Positions 1 to 10,900 of a stretch of 64,000 bases of DNA are shown here, in pieces; the stretch's first letter is position 1, and each line of letters begins with the position of its first letter. Position numbers and translations under genes: made by a program. Source of the stretch: Pyropia yezoensis. Lineage: Eukaryota; Rhodophyta; Bangiophyceae; Bangiales; Bangiaceae. The DNA is taken from contig CM020620.1 in assembly GCA_009829735.1 (NCBI GenBank), forward strand, positions 19,442,020 to 19,506,019, written 5' to 3'. Under the pieces are notes generated by a model. The model was not told the origin of the DNA. It searched no databases and saw only the letters and a list, made by a program, of their open reading frames with translations.

Positions 1-1812
1 CCCGTCCTGCTCAGCATTGGTGCGCGCTGGCGGCAGAGTGCTTGAAACGCGGCGGTCTCGGCCGACGTGGCCGCCGCATCGCCCTTGTCGTCAAAGCCCC
101 GGTCGTACCGGGTGAGGTGGAAGTGACCACGGGAGGAAGAGAGGGGCACAGGGTGGGGAGGGGGGGGACGCGACCACGTCGTCGCTGCTGGCGCCTACCG
201 CGAGGGTACCGCGTCGCAGAACCCGACGCATAAGCGCCGCTACGCCGCAGCCCGATGCTTGGGCGCCGCTACAGCAGCCGCCCGACGCTCGGGCGCTGCT
301 ACTGCCGCGCTGCGGCGCTCTGCAGCGCAGCCAGTAACACTGGCTGGCGCTGGCCTCGAGCACGATCGTCACCGTGCACCCGCCAGCCATCCGGTGGGCA
401 AACAATACCAGCAATAGCGGCACCTACCCAGACCTACGGGGCTTCGTGTACATACTACAGGGCGTCTACCGGAAAGGCCGCCATGGCTTTGCCAGAGCGT
501 GCGCCGCACAGCCATACATTGCATGCTGGAGGGCTACTTAACGGCTTCATGGCCATCGTCTTAAGGACGCGACAATGGGGAACAAGGACACCATGACAAC
601 TGTAGAAGTATGCATGGATAGAGCCGGTAACTATTGCAAGTTCGGGTCAGCATGGTGCGAGCCATCCGCGAGGAGACGTACTGGTCTGCGGGTCCGCTGC
701 TCCCTTAACTAGGGCACAGCTACGCGCATACGCCTGCTGCATCCGTATATCAATCCATGCTCTCCTGTGGGTCACAGCTAGGACGCGTTTCTTGAAGTTG
801 GACGCTGTCTGAGAGGGTGCGAGAAGATCTCCCACCAAGCTGCTCCTCAGGCGGGACAATGCGCAAGAAAATCGTCGCTTGCCGTCCAGTCACCCATCCC
901 TTTTTCAGGTTCGGTGGTCAAACCGTCTCTGGAGGACAGAGAGATGGGCGCTGCCCTGCAAAGAAGAGTGCAGTGTGATCAGAGTAGGTACGATCCGACA
1001 CCCATCCCCACATGGACAGACATTCGGTGAGCTCGCGCATTCCCATTCCTACATATGTGACGGAGACCAGGTGACCGTGGGTGACACGGTGTGCACCCCA
1101 CCTCCCTGAGCCAGCTGCAGTGGGCCCCTCCGCCACATGGCGTACTCTTAATCCATGCATCCCAGAATCGTCGCCCTCAGCATCTGCCCCCGTTGACTGA
1201 GCACCAGTTGTTCATCTGTCCGCCAACCGTATGCGGCAAGAGGAACTTACGCAGCGCCAAGCCCCTGCGCGCGAACCTGTTCGCTGCGCAACCGTACAAA
1301 ACCCTCGCTTCCTGGGTACATATGTGCCCTCTGTCAGTTCTGCTCATAGACGAGAGTAGGGGACTGAGTGAGAACTGAGTGTCAGCCGGGGCGTAGCAGG
1401 TGAAGCGCGTCCCATCGGTGTGATGGCGCCCGACATGGTCGTCTTCGGCTGGTGCTGCAGGAGACTATGTGCAGATGGTCAGGTCCGGAAGCGGACAAAC
1501 GCCCCATGCTGCGCGCAGCAGTGTGAGAGAGCACGCATGTCCATGTCCGATGTGGGGGATAGGTCTCCTCTGCTCCGGGCGCACGGGTACGCCGTGTGGC
1601 ACAGTGCAAGCAGGTCGCACTTGGGCGACACGGCCGTCCATTTTAAAGTTCAAATGACATTGTATCCCGGATCCATTCGTATTTTCAAACAGATCGGTGC
1701 AATTTTTGATGCGGACCCCCTCGGACGGCCGCGTGGCACCTTCGTGCAGCCGCCGCTTGGCAGCCCGTTACAGAAATACTGCGCGCGCGCGCGTGCCTGC
1801 GGACGGGTACGC
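1..1812. other. Gene-free stretch, no recognisable feature
   Basis: I see no reading frame with recognisable domains, no RNA gene and no clear repeat here. Short open frames on both strands overlap each other and look like chance frames in GC-rich DNA. A GC dinucleotide run lies near 1785-1795. Confidence 0.5.
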
Positions 1813-1888
1813 TGAACGGCCTTGTCGGGGGGGTGAACGGCCATGTGTTAGGGATGAACGGCCGCGGCGGTGAACGGCCGTGTGCTTG
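1813..1888. repeat. Short direct repeats of TGAACGGCC
   Basis: The 9-mer TGAACGGCC occurs at about 1813, 1834, 1854 and 1871, spaced 17-21 bp apart with G-rich spacers. It is a small imperfect tandem array just upstream of the minisatellite. No function is apparent. Confidence 0.6.
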
Positions 1889-2054
1889 GCGCCTTTCTCT
1901 TGCGCCCTCCTTGAGACCCCGCCAACGAGGCGGCGACGGTCATGTCCTTCCCCCCGCCTGGCGGCTGGCAAAGCTCCCCCCAGCAGCCGCCCCCACCGTT
2001 TGCCGACGATGGCGGTCACGTGGGGACCCTGACCCCTGCCGCCTACATACGGGC

Positions 2055-2519
2055 ACGGACACCGCCGGCGCGACGGCCACCGCGGCCACCTCCTCGGCGG
2101 CCCGCCACGACTGCCGCGGTGGGCGCGGTGGTGGCCGCGGGGCGTGCACACCGCCGGCGCAGCGGCCACCGCGGCGACCTCCTTGGCCGCCGAACGTAAC
2201 AGCCACGGCTGGCGCGGCGGTGACGGCGGAGCTTGCACACCGCTGGCGCGGCGGTCACGGTGGCACCCTGCTCGGCGGCCGTACGCGATGGCCGCGGCGG
2301 GCGCAGCGGTGGAGCGTGCACACGTCCGGCGCGGCGTTCACCGCGGAGACCTGCCGCGGCGGTAGCGGCGGGGCGTGGACACTGCCGGAGCGGCCGCCAC
2401 CGTGGCGGCCTCTTCGGTGGCCCAACGCGAGGGCCGCGGCGGGCGCAGCGAGGCGCGGAGACTGCCGGCGCGGCCGCCACCGCGGCGGCCCCCTTGCTGG
2501 TCACAACTCAACGGCCGCG
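2055..2519. repeat. GC-rich minisatellite, left part
   Basis: About five imperfect units, mostly 82-90 bp with one short unit of about 58 bp, each begin with a GTGCACACCGCCGGCG-like box near 2056, 2143, 2233, 2316, 2374 and 2456. The array stops at the LTR and resumes directly after the other outer LTR at 20122, so the retroelement complex split one array. The last five bases before the LTR (CCGCG, 2515-2519) are one copy of the target-site duplication. Long open frames across it are a by-product of the GC-rich repeat, not evidence of a gene. Confidence 0.8.
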
Positions 2520-2882
2520 TGTAGCACAATAGGTATCCGCTGCACGTCCACTCTCAGGGAACACTCGCCAGGGGGGATCGGCACCAACGTCACCGGGAGG
2601 CCAAGGTTGCTGTCCTTGGAGCGCAAGCCACGGGACCAAGATGAGAGCCCAAATGGGAGGGGTTTGTTGTTCTACCTTGGCCGGCGGTGGATTCGCCGCC
2701 GGCCCCCTCGCTATAAACCCTCGGAGACACTACTAACTACCCCCCGCCCCAAGATGCAAGTCCCTCTGGTCATACGTAACTTATAGATACCGTGACCAGT
2801 ACGGACTATCAAATTGAAAGCCAAGGATTAGAAGTAGCCCCCCTAATACTAGGGTCACAATACGGCCGACCATATTGCTACA
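2520..2882 (-). repeat. Outer LTR (3' LTR of minus-strand element)
   Basis: This 363-bp copy begins TGTAGCACAAT and ends CATATTGCTACA on the + strand, so it has TG...CA ends and in element sense reads on the minus strand. It lies next to the C-rich tract whose complement is the polypurine tract, marking it as the 3' LTR. It contains the conserved hairpin GGCCGGCGG/CCGCCGGCC near 2680-2706 and a TATAAA at 2712-2717 on the + strand. Confidence 0.92.
2712..2717 (+). promoter_or_regulatory. TATA box in antisense orientation within the LTR
   Basis: TATAAA is read on the + strand, the direction of the antisense frame that begins at 3469. A TTATAA core is kept in all four LTRs and reads as TATA-like on both strands. 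A bidirectional LTR promoter is an inference only. Confidence 0.3.
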
Positions 2883-3175
2883 TATCCCCCCCTTAGATTC
2901 GGCCCGTCCTCGGGTCGAGTTGCATTCGGCTTTCCGAATGTAAGTGGGTCGCGTGACCGTTTACCAGTCGGGTGGGGCTTTGCGCCCGGTCGCGACAGAC
3001 ACCCCTTTTCGAGGCTGTCTGAGGGGGGTGCCCCCCTTTGTGTGATACACACACGATCCGTTTTCCGGACCGTTGAATTCCCGATGCGGGTTTCTGTTCA
3101 CGACCCCCCTTTCCGAGGGGTGGTGCAAGCGGATCCGCCACCAGGCGTCTGGTGGTAGGGGGGCCCCTCTCGTGA
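2883..3175 (-). other. Polypurine tract and 3' untranslated region
   Basis: On the minus strand the LTR is immediately preceded by an AAGGGGGGGGATA-type purine tract (about 2883-2896), the usual primer for plus-strand DNA synthesis in LTR elements. The rest matches 13200-13493 closely and ends where that copy enters the truncated pol. No reading frame is apparent. Confidence 0.8.
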
Positions 3176-3468
3176 GACGATTGAGTGGGTGGCGGGGGTT
3201 GCCCGCGTTGCGTGGGGGCGGTTGAGGGTGACCCTCCTGGTTACCCCGTGTGGGGGGGCGTGGCCCCGTTCCAGGTGCCTGGGTGGAGCGCCCTCGTAGC
3301 TCGGCTGGCGCGGGTCGTCCCGCGCTGCCGTATCGCTCGTGCCGAGCTGTGTGGTTATCAGCGCGGGTGCCCGCGCTTTCCAGGCTCGTCCGCGCGAGCG
3401 TTCCTTGTACCGGGTCGAGCCGGCTGCGGCTTTTCGGCACGGGTTGCCCCTGCAACCCCGGTTTCACC

Positions 3469-5177
3469 ATGTCGGACCCCCAGGTACCCGGGGGCGAGGA
3501 CGACCTGCTGCTTGGGGAGGAGGAAGAGGTGATGGTGGACGACGCCCCCGTCTCTGCCACAGCCACCGAGTGCTTCTTAGCGAGCTCGTCGGAGGACGAG
3601 GACGACCGGGTGACCGTTCGTGTGGCCCCGGAAGGTGCGCCGGGCGGATCGTCGTCCGTGTGCAGCGGCACGACGGCTCCGTCGGGTGTCGGGCAACCTC
3701 GCGCAGCGATGCCCTCTACCGCTAATCCTCCGGCGGTTCGGATGGCTTCTGTCGCCGGTGCTGGCGCGGCTCTACCTCAAGACGGCGTCGCCGGCGTGTC
3801 GGATGGTCGTGGCCGCACCCCGGCCGAGCCGGCGGGTCAAGACGGCGCGGGTGCCCGCCCGGTTGGTGTGTCCCCGGCAGCGGGTACCGGGTCTACTGCT
3901 GCTGCCCCCGTGGGGCCCGCGTCGGGCCCGGGTGGCGGCGGTGCTCTACCCGCGGTGCCGCGGACCCCTGGTGGTCAAGAAGTATCTACCCCGATGGCCG
4001 TGGACTCCGGGAGTTACTCCGGGAGGGCGCCCGCCCTTCTTCTTCCTCCTCGGCCCCGTGCTCGGCCGGGGCCGGCTCATCTGCCGGTGGGGCTTCCCCC
4101 GGCGCCCCCTATTCTTCCTGGTCCTGACCGGGTTGCCCCTTTGGGTGGCGGTGTCGCCTTGGCGGCAGGTCAACCCGCTATGTCGATGTCCGACTTGGTG
4201 GCTCGGGTTCGAGGCCTGACTGTGCAGGAGTCGATGGAGTCCGCTGGGCGGATGCGGGTGGAATTCCACCAGCCGCGTCTTCCTGGAGAGACCTCCCGGC
4301 GCGTCAAGGTGGACCCGAGTTGGGAGCGGGAGTTGGTGCGGCTGGTCAACCAGCCGAACGCGGTCCGGGTGGAGCATCATTGGATCCTGAGCCAGCCGGA
4401 TGACCGGCATGCGCAGCTCTGGCGCACCCGGATTGGGCGGGGTGAGGTCTACCTCGACTCCGCCTTCGGGATATGCGACTTGATTGCCCCCGCGTTGCCG
4501 CGGGAGGTTGACTACCCGGCTAGTGCTCGGGGGATTGCGGCGGCGGCGGAGCCAGTTGCGTTTGGGGAGACGGTGCGTGATACCGGCCGGTATCCCGGGT
4601 TCGAGTACTTCCCGGGGGTATCCCCGTACCTGACGTTGACGGCTTCGTACCCGCCTACGGCGGGGTTGAAGTCAGCGTCGAGCTGGCGACGCAACCATGG
4701 TGTCATGGCGGATGCGTTCCGCACCGATATAACGTGTGCGTTGCAGACCGGTAACGGTCGCGCGCCGGTATACACTGCCGTGCGCCCGCCTCTGTGGCAG
4801 GAGGGGTAGAAGCCCGCCCCTGCTTTCCGGTTTGACACCGGCTCCTGTCTCCGATACTTCGGGAGTGTGTTGGCCTCCCGGCCGGTCCACCCGTTGCAGG
4901 GTACCTTCACCCTTGAGGTTACCCTCGGGCAGGCTTCCTCCTTCTTGCTGTCCGTCCGCCGGCAGGGGCGCCTGTTTCATCTTCCGACGGGTGTCCGTCG
5001 GCACATTGCGCAGTTGGCCGTGGACATGATAGCCGCCAAGACCGGGTTGGCCCGGGAGTTCGAGGCCCTGCTGGCTGTTCATGATGCCGTGAACTGGGCT
5101 GGGGTGTTGGCCCTTCCCCCGTACCGGGACCCGCAGGCTGGGGCTTCCCCCTTGCCTCGTCACTCGTTGCGTACCCG
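3469..5177 (+). pseudogene. Antisense frame of the retrotransposon, N-terminal part
   Basis: The frame starts at the ATG at 3469 and runs antisense to the adjacent 3' LTR. The first ~45 residues are acidic (LLLGEEEEVMVDDAP; SSSEDEDD), followed by a Pro/Gly/Ala-rich region and then a more ordered, globular-looking part from about 4190. A single TAG at 4807-4809 interrupts it, and the same frame stays open to 5177, where the inner LTR begins. It is not gag, pol or a recognisable env: I see no zinc knuckle, catalytic motif or membrane span. The other half is at 12836-12171, and the codon phase of the two ends fits exactly once a 5-bp repeat is removed. Antisense ORFs between pol and the 3' LTR are known in plant Ty3/gypsy elements such as Grande, RIRE2 and Retand; their function is unknown. 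Confidence 0.7.
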
Positions 5178-5539
5178 TGTAGCAATATGGTCGGCCGTAT
5201 TGTGACCCTGGTATTAGGGGGGCTACTTCTAATCCTTGGCTTTCAATTTGATAGTCCGTACTGGTCACGGTATCTATAAGTTACGTATGACCAGAGGGAC
5301 TTGCATCTTGGGGTGGAGGGTAGTTAGTAGTGTCTCCGAGGGTTTATAACGAGGGGGCCGGCGGCGAATCCACCGCCGGCCAAGGTAGAACAACAAACCC
5401 CTCCCATTTGGGCTCCCATCTTGGTCCCGTGGTTGCGCTCCAAGGACAGCAACCTTGGCCTCCCGGTGACGTTGGTGCCGATCCCCCTTGGTGAGTGTTC
5501 CCTGAGAGTGGACGTGCGACGGATTCCTATTGTGCTACA
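5178..5539 (+). repeat. Inner LTR on the plus strand
   Basis: This 362-bp copy begins TGTAGCAATATGG and ends TTGTGCTACA, in the opposite orientation to the other three LTRs. It is followed by a primer binding site and gag, so it now acts as 5' LTR of the plus-strand gag-pol. The preceding bases are ACCCG (5173-5177). Reading away from the other inner LTR on the minus strand, the first five bases are GCCCG (12836-12832), a near match expected of a diverged target-site duplication. Confidence 0.9.
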
Positions 5540-5540
5540 T

Positions 5541-5558
5541 TGGTGGAGCAGCAGGGGA
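5541..5558 (+). promoter_or_regulatory. Primer binding site of the plus-strand copy
   Basis: One base after the LTR end lies TGGTGGAGCAGCAGG. The initial TGG pairs with a tRNA CCA end, as expected for a minus-strand primer binding site. The same sequence lies in the same place in the minus-strand copy (19740-19757). I could not identify the primer tRNA; it should end ...CTGCTCCACCA. Confidence 0.75.
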
Positions 5559-5764
5559 CGGGTTTCCGTCACCCTTGTGGTGACGCCGTCTTCGGCCCTG
5601 GCACACGGATAGGGATCCGGTCCTTTTCTTGTACTCGTGGTGTTGCGACCTGATCGATTGTGTTGAGCTTTTACCTGTGACTGTGACATACTGTTACTCT
5701 CCCCAATCTACCCCCTCGCTCTCTTATTCGTGGTGATTGTTACGTCGGTTGACTGAGTGTGACT

Positions 5765-7948
5765 ATGTCTACCCAAGAGACGGGGAACGTTCAAGATGAC
5801 GGATCTGCGTCGACGCCGACTCCGGAGGTGACTACGGGAACCGGGATCGGGAACCCGATCGACAACATTGAGACGCCAATGCTTTCCGGTGCCGGATCGA
5901 CGTTTGGCACGGCTCGGACGGCAGGAGGCGACGGCCCGCCTGAACTGTCATCGACCGACCTCACTCCGTCGCCTCCTTCACCAGGGGATTCCCTGATGGC
6001 ATCATTGGCCCGCATCGAGGCCCGGTTTTCCGGACTCGACGCTCGTCAAGAGCGGACGGAGGACGCAATGGCAGTGTTGATGTCAACACGCCACACGACG
6101 GGACCCCGTCGTGTTCCTCCCACACCGGTACGGTTTGAACCGGCCGGACTACTTTCGGAGTCCACCGGGGTCGACCCCGGCGCAGCAACTCCCGGACAAC
6201 CCCCGGACACAATGGGGTATGGATCCGACTCGTCGGCAGAGTTGGAACGGAGTCACACGGAGCGATACGCTCGGAGCACCCGAAGCGGACTCCGCGGACA
6301 CGACCCGGCGGATACTTACGCCGGTGGAGAGTCGGTTATTGGGGGAGGGGGTACCCTCTCACAGTATCCCCACGACGAAGGAGGCCAGGCAACTCGGGTT
6401 CCCGAGGTGCCGACGCCTGAAGTACCATCTTCAGTGGTGGAAGCTATGACCGCGCAGGTAACTGCGAGCCTACTGAAGCGGATGGAGTCCGATGAGTTTG
6501 CTCATCAACTGGCTAAGCGACTGGATATCCAGGACGCTGACACGGAGATCGTCAACGAGGTCTTCCGGTCGGTTCTTACTCCGGAACGTTATCGTTTGGA
6601 GGACCGCTCTACCACCGTATCGGAATCGATGCGTACGACCTCGCACCGAGCGATCCGCTCTATGCAGACCCTTATGAAGGGAGTCCCTATGTTCGGGGGG
6701 CCGAACGGACGCCCGATGGCAGTCATCGGCTTCTTGACTAGCTTCAAGGCAGCCGCGGACAAGGCCCTCGTTAACGAGGGGCTGGCCCTGGAGATCCTCC
6801 CGTTCTTTGTTGATGAACGGGTGCGAGGCATCCTTCGCCAGGCATCCCCGATGCCGGGAATGCGGGTTGCGGCCACCCCCATGGATTACCGTGGGATTCT
6901 CAAGGAGCTGCTGAGCAGTTACCTCAGTGAGGACAAGTGCGAGGACCACTACCGGGCCCTGCGCACTGCCACCGCCCAGAGCTGGGAGGATGAGGAGATG
7001 TTCGGACGACGGATTCAAGAGCTCGACTACGAGCTGGGGAAGCTCCTCAGAGAAGGGGAGCTACGGGCCATCCTGTTCGCAGGAGTACCCAACTACGTGC
7101 GGATATCCGCACGGGGCGCCAACACGGCACGGACGAACTTCAGTCGACTGATGCATATGTGCAAGTCCCTAGGGGATGCCTACCGGGTGCTTCACCCGGA
7201 GTGTGCTCTTGCCTCAAAGCCCAAGGGTGAGGGGAGCAAGCTCAATCTCACCCCGGTACCGAGGCAAGACAAGATGGAACGGAAGGCCGCACCGGTACTG
7301 GTGGCTACCGATTACGCCCCCACGGGCGAGGAGGAACCACTTGTTGACCAGCAGGGCCACCTGCTGTTACCGGCTACGCCGGTGATTGATGAGCAAGGTA
7401 CGGTAGTGTACATCGCTCCGGCGGGGACCCAGTTCCAGGTCAGCGAGGGCACGGGACGTCGCGTCCCGTACGTACGGACTACGGGGTACTCCCCGGTGAC
7501 GGGTAACCCTCACCAACCCTTGCCAACATGGGCGGTGCGCACGGAGGCACCTCCGCAGATTGCGGGCCGACCCAACCGGTTGGGGGAGTCCATGTTCCGG
7601 TTGACCCAAGGACCCAAGGCCTACCAGGGAGCAGGCACTCGGGAGCCCGAGGGAGGAAACTGCAGCTACGGGGCTACCCCGATGCGAACTCAAGGGGGGA
7701 CCGGCACGTCCGGATGTATGTTGTGTGGGGATCCCCAGCACTGGGTGTCTTCCTGCCCACTCATCCCCGAGAAGTCTCGGCGGGCAGCGGCGCAACGCAA
7801 GGCATCCACCGGGGGGTATCCCGCCAGAGCACCCGGACCCGCACCGGGTAGGCAGCCAGCTCCAGGTGGAGTACTGGCCGTCGAGGAGGCACCTCCTCAG
7901 CCGGATGTCCCGGCGGACAGCACCCTACCAAGGGCGGGAAACGAGTAA
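5765..7948 (+). CDS. gag: Gag polyprotein of Ty3/gypsy element (plus-strand copy)
   Basis: About 727 residues from the ATG at 5765 to TAA at 7946-7948. The N-terminal ~200 residues are low complexity (Ser/Thr/Pro/Gly), the middle (about residues 220-500) is a helical capsid-like region, and near the C-terminus is one CCHC zinc knuckle, CMLCGDPQHWVSSC (CX2CX4HX4C), typical of nucleocapsid. The frame is intact and matches the minus-strand copy over its whole length. The slippery heptamer GGGAAAC overlaps its last codons, so pol is probably made by -1 frameshifting. A GTG two codons upstream is in frame, but the ATG is preferred. It should package element RNA in cytoplasmic virus-like particles. 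Confidence 0.9.
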   Translation: MSTQETGNVQDDGSASTPTPEVTTGTGIGNPIDNIETPMLSGAGSTFGTARTAGGDGPPELSSTDLTPSPPSPGDSLMASLARIEARFSGLDARQERTEDAMAVLMSTRHTTGPRRVPPTPVRFEPAGLLSESTGVDPGAATPGQPPDTMGYGSDSSAELERSHTERYARSTRSGLRGHDPADTYAGGESVIGGGGTLSQYPHDEGGQATRVPEVPTPEVPSSVVEAMTAQVTASLLKRMESDEFAHQLAKRLDIQDADTEIVNEVFRSVLTPERYRLEDRSTTVSESMRTTSHRAIRSMQTLMKGVPMFGGPNGRPMAVIGFLTSFKAAADKALVNEGLALEILPFFVDERVRGILRQASPMPGMRVAATPMDYRGILKELLSSYLSEDKCEDHYRALRTATAQSWEDEEMFGRRIQELDYELGKLLREGELRAILFAGVPNYVRISARGANTARTNFSRLMHMCKSLGDAYRVLHPECALASKPKGEGSKLNLTPVPRQDKMERKAAPVLVATDYAPTGEEEPLVDQQGHLLLPATPVIDEQGTVVYIAPAGTQFQVSEGTGRRVPYVRTTGYSPVTGNPHQPLPTWAVRTEAPPQIAGRPNRLGESMFRLTQGPKAYQGAGTREPEGGNCSYGATPMRTQGGTGTSGCMLCGDPQHWVSSCPLIPEKSRRAAAQRKASTGGYPARAPGPAPGRQPAPGGVLAVEEAPPQPDVPADSTLPRAGNE
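7936..7942 (+). promoter_or_regulatory. Predicted -1 ribosomal frameshift site GGGAAAC
   Basis: In gag phase the heptamer reads G GGA AAC and is followed by GAG and the TAA stop. It fits the canonical X XXY YYZ rule, and slipping back one base enters exactly the frame that encodes pol. GC-rich DNA just downstream could fold as the stimulator. The same heptamer is kept in the other copy at 17362-17368. Confidence 0.72.
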
Positions 7949-10900
7949 GAGGAAGGATGAGGGGGGGGCGCTGGGGTAACCCAAGCAAGCCACCCCGGAG
8001 TACCGCGGGGAAAGCCCCACGGCGAGCGCGTTTGAGCCGGCGCCGCATCAATCCCCGGGTACACCTTCCAACCCCGACGACACGGAGTCAGGGGAATGAT
8101 GAGAATCCCCCGATAACGGGAGGCGAGGACGGGATGCCCCGTCACGTTGAACCAGCCAAGGGCCCTGTCCAGGATGCCCGAGGAACACCGGATATCGGTG
8201 TAGGCCATGTGCTGTTTACCTTGGAGAACTTCAAGGTATCAGCCACACTGGGGGTTGACCCCCAGTCGACACGATCGTACTACCCTGTACTGGATACAGA
8301 AGCTGGACCCAACCTTATCCGGAAGGATACCCTCCCGGACAAGTGGCTTCCGCGAGTCAGAGCGACTCGGGACCCACCATTAAGGACGCGAATGGTCGCC
8401 TCATTCGTACGACCGCAGCGATGTCGCTGCGGGTTACCATCGGGGAACTCACCACGGAAGTCGACTTCTTGGTGTGTGAGACCCTATCGGTGCCCTGCAT
8501 ACTGGGGTGCACCTTCATCAACGTTCACGTGGATGCAATCCGGCCAGGCCGGAGGACCGTTGAGCTTCAAGAAGCCGACGGGACGAAGCGAGGACATACG
8601 GCTATCGTCAGGGACCTGACGCTACAAGGGAGCCACGTTAACGTGGCTGAGGTGTACGCAAGCGTCGAGCCGAAGACACTTCGGTTGGCCAAGCGAACTC
8701 GCTTTGAGCCGTTGTCGGAGACAGTCCTCCCGGTTAACTGTGACCTCGCAGGTATCTGCAGAGTCCGGTCCAACCTGCGGACGTACAAGTGCCATGGGTT
8801 GACCATGGCCAACGGTCTCATAGACCTCCCAGCAGGAGGGTCGTCCCTCCTAGTGATGGCGAACTATCGCCGTAAGGCAGTCACCCTCCCGAAGGGAACT
8901 ATCCTCGGGATTGCCGAGCTCTACGAAGGAGATATCCTTACCCCTGAAAAGGAAGGTCAAGTGGAACCACTTGAAGTGCTTGCGGTCGCCGAGACCGCCG
9001 AGCGACAGCAACCCGATGACGGGAAGCCTAACCCATCGGCGGCTCCGGCGGACATGCCGCCAAAGGACCAAGAAGCACTGAAGGCCCTGGCCGAGGCTGA
9101 CCTCGACCGCCTACCCCTTCGGTAGCCGAAGGGGTACGACGGATGCTAAGAAGGTATGACGTCATGTGGACCGGTGGGGCGCTGGGTACCATTGGGGCAA
9201 CCCAACATCGTATAGACCTGGTACCAGGCGCACGACCCGCCCGGTCACAACCGCACCGAGCGGGACCTATGCAACGAGAGATCGTTGATGGAGAAGTGAA
9301 GAGGATGAGCGAAGCGAAGGTGATACGACCTTCGATGTCGGAGTGGGGTGCCCCAGTCGTTATCGTACCGAAGAAGGATCAAACCCCTCGGTTTTGCATC
9401 GATTATCGACGCCTCAACTTGGTTACCAAGAAAGACTCATACCCTTTACGAAGGATGGATGAATGCATCGACTCCCTGGGGGAAGCTACGGTGTTTACCA
9501 CCATCGACTGCAATGCCGGATACTGGCAGATCCCAGTGGCGGACGAGGATATCCCCAAGACGGCGTTCGTCTGTCACAGTGGAGTGTACGAGTTCCTAAG
9601 GATGCCCTTCGGATTGTCCAACGCCCCCGCTACATTCCAGCGGGCTATCGACATTATACTGTCGGGGGTGAAGTGGCGTAACTGCCTAGTGTACCTCGAT
9701 GACGTCATCGTCTTCTCGCGCAACATGGATGACCATGTGCAACATGTTGACGAGGTACTCACCCTCTTGAGGGACGCCGGGGTAACCCTGCGTCTGAAGA
9801 AGTGCGCCTTCTTCCAACAGACGGTCGAGTATCTGGGCCACCAGATAACCCCTGGTAAACTAGGGGTACTCGAAGCCAATACCCGGGCACTCCGGGATGC
9901 CCGCTTCCCTAACACCCAGACGCAGCTCAAGAGCTTCCTGGGAATGTGCAACGTATACCGACGGTTCTTCAAGGACTTCGCTCGGATAGCTAAACCGTTA
10001 ACGGTTCTTACGAGCAGTACCTTGCGCAAGGTACTCCAACCCCCTTCGCCTAGCGAAGAGGAGGCATTCGAGTCGCTGAAGCGAGCCCTACTATCCCCAC
10101 CCGTCCTTGCGTTACCGCACAGACGGGGTGCCTTCGTCATCGACGTCGATGCCTGCGACACCCAAGTGGGATGCACCCTGCTACAGGGAGAGACGTTGAT
10201 CGGTTCCGATAACGTTATCCCGGAGCTACGTCCGGTAGGGTACTTCAGCCGGACACTCAACCCGGCTGAGCGTAACTATAGTGCCACCGAGCGTGAGTGC
10301 CTCGGGGTTATATGGGCAGTGCAACTGCTCCGCCCATACCTGGAGGGCTCTATGTTCATCGTGAGGTCCGACCACGAACCTCTACGATGGCTCCTCAACC
10401 TTGGTGACAAGGATTCCGATAGCCATGGGAGGCTAGCCCGATGGAGGCTGAAGATGGCCGAGCACGACTACCGTACCGTGTATAAGGCTGGGTCAACCCA
10501 CCACCTCGGAGACGCGTTGTCTCGGCTCGACACCCCGAGCGGAGATACCCGCCCGGTGGACGAGGACATCCCGGTGGTACCCGTCTGCATGGTGGGTAAC
10601 GCCACCCAAGGTATGGTTGACCATACCATGGCACACCGAGCATGCCCACTGACTCTCGCGGACTTCCGCGAGGCACAAGCCAATGACGACGACTGTAGAC
10701 GCCATCGCGCTAACCTCCTGGCCGGTACGGCCGGCATCTTCTCCGAGAATGAAGACGGACTCATATACCGGCGGGCACCCGCCGATGGACGACATCAAGT
10801 CGTGGTTCCCGTGTCCTTACGGCAGGCCGTCATGGAACGAGAACACGAGAACCCCACAGCCGGACACCCGGGGGGTTCGCGCATGTTCGCAGCAATGCGA

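Noticed and set aside
1833..2786. A 317-codon plus-strand frame ending inside the LTR
   Set aside because: It is the minisatellite read in frame, then LTR sequence. It has no start context or domain.
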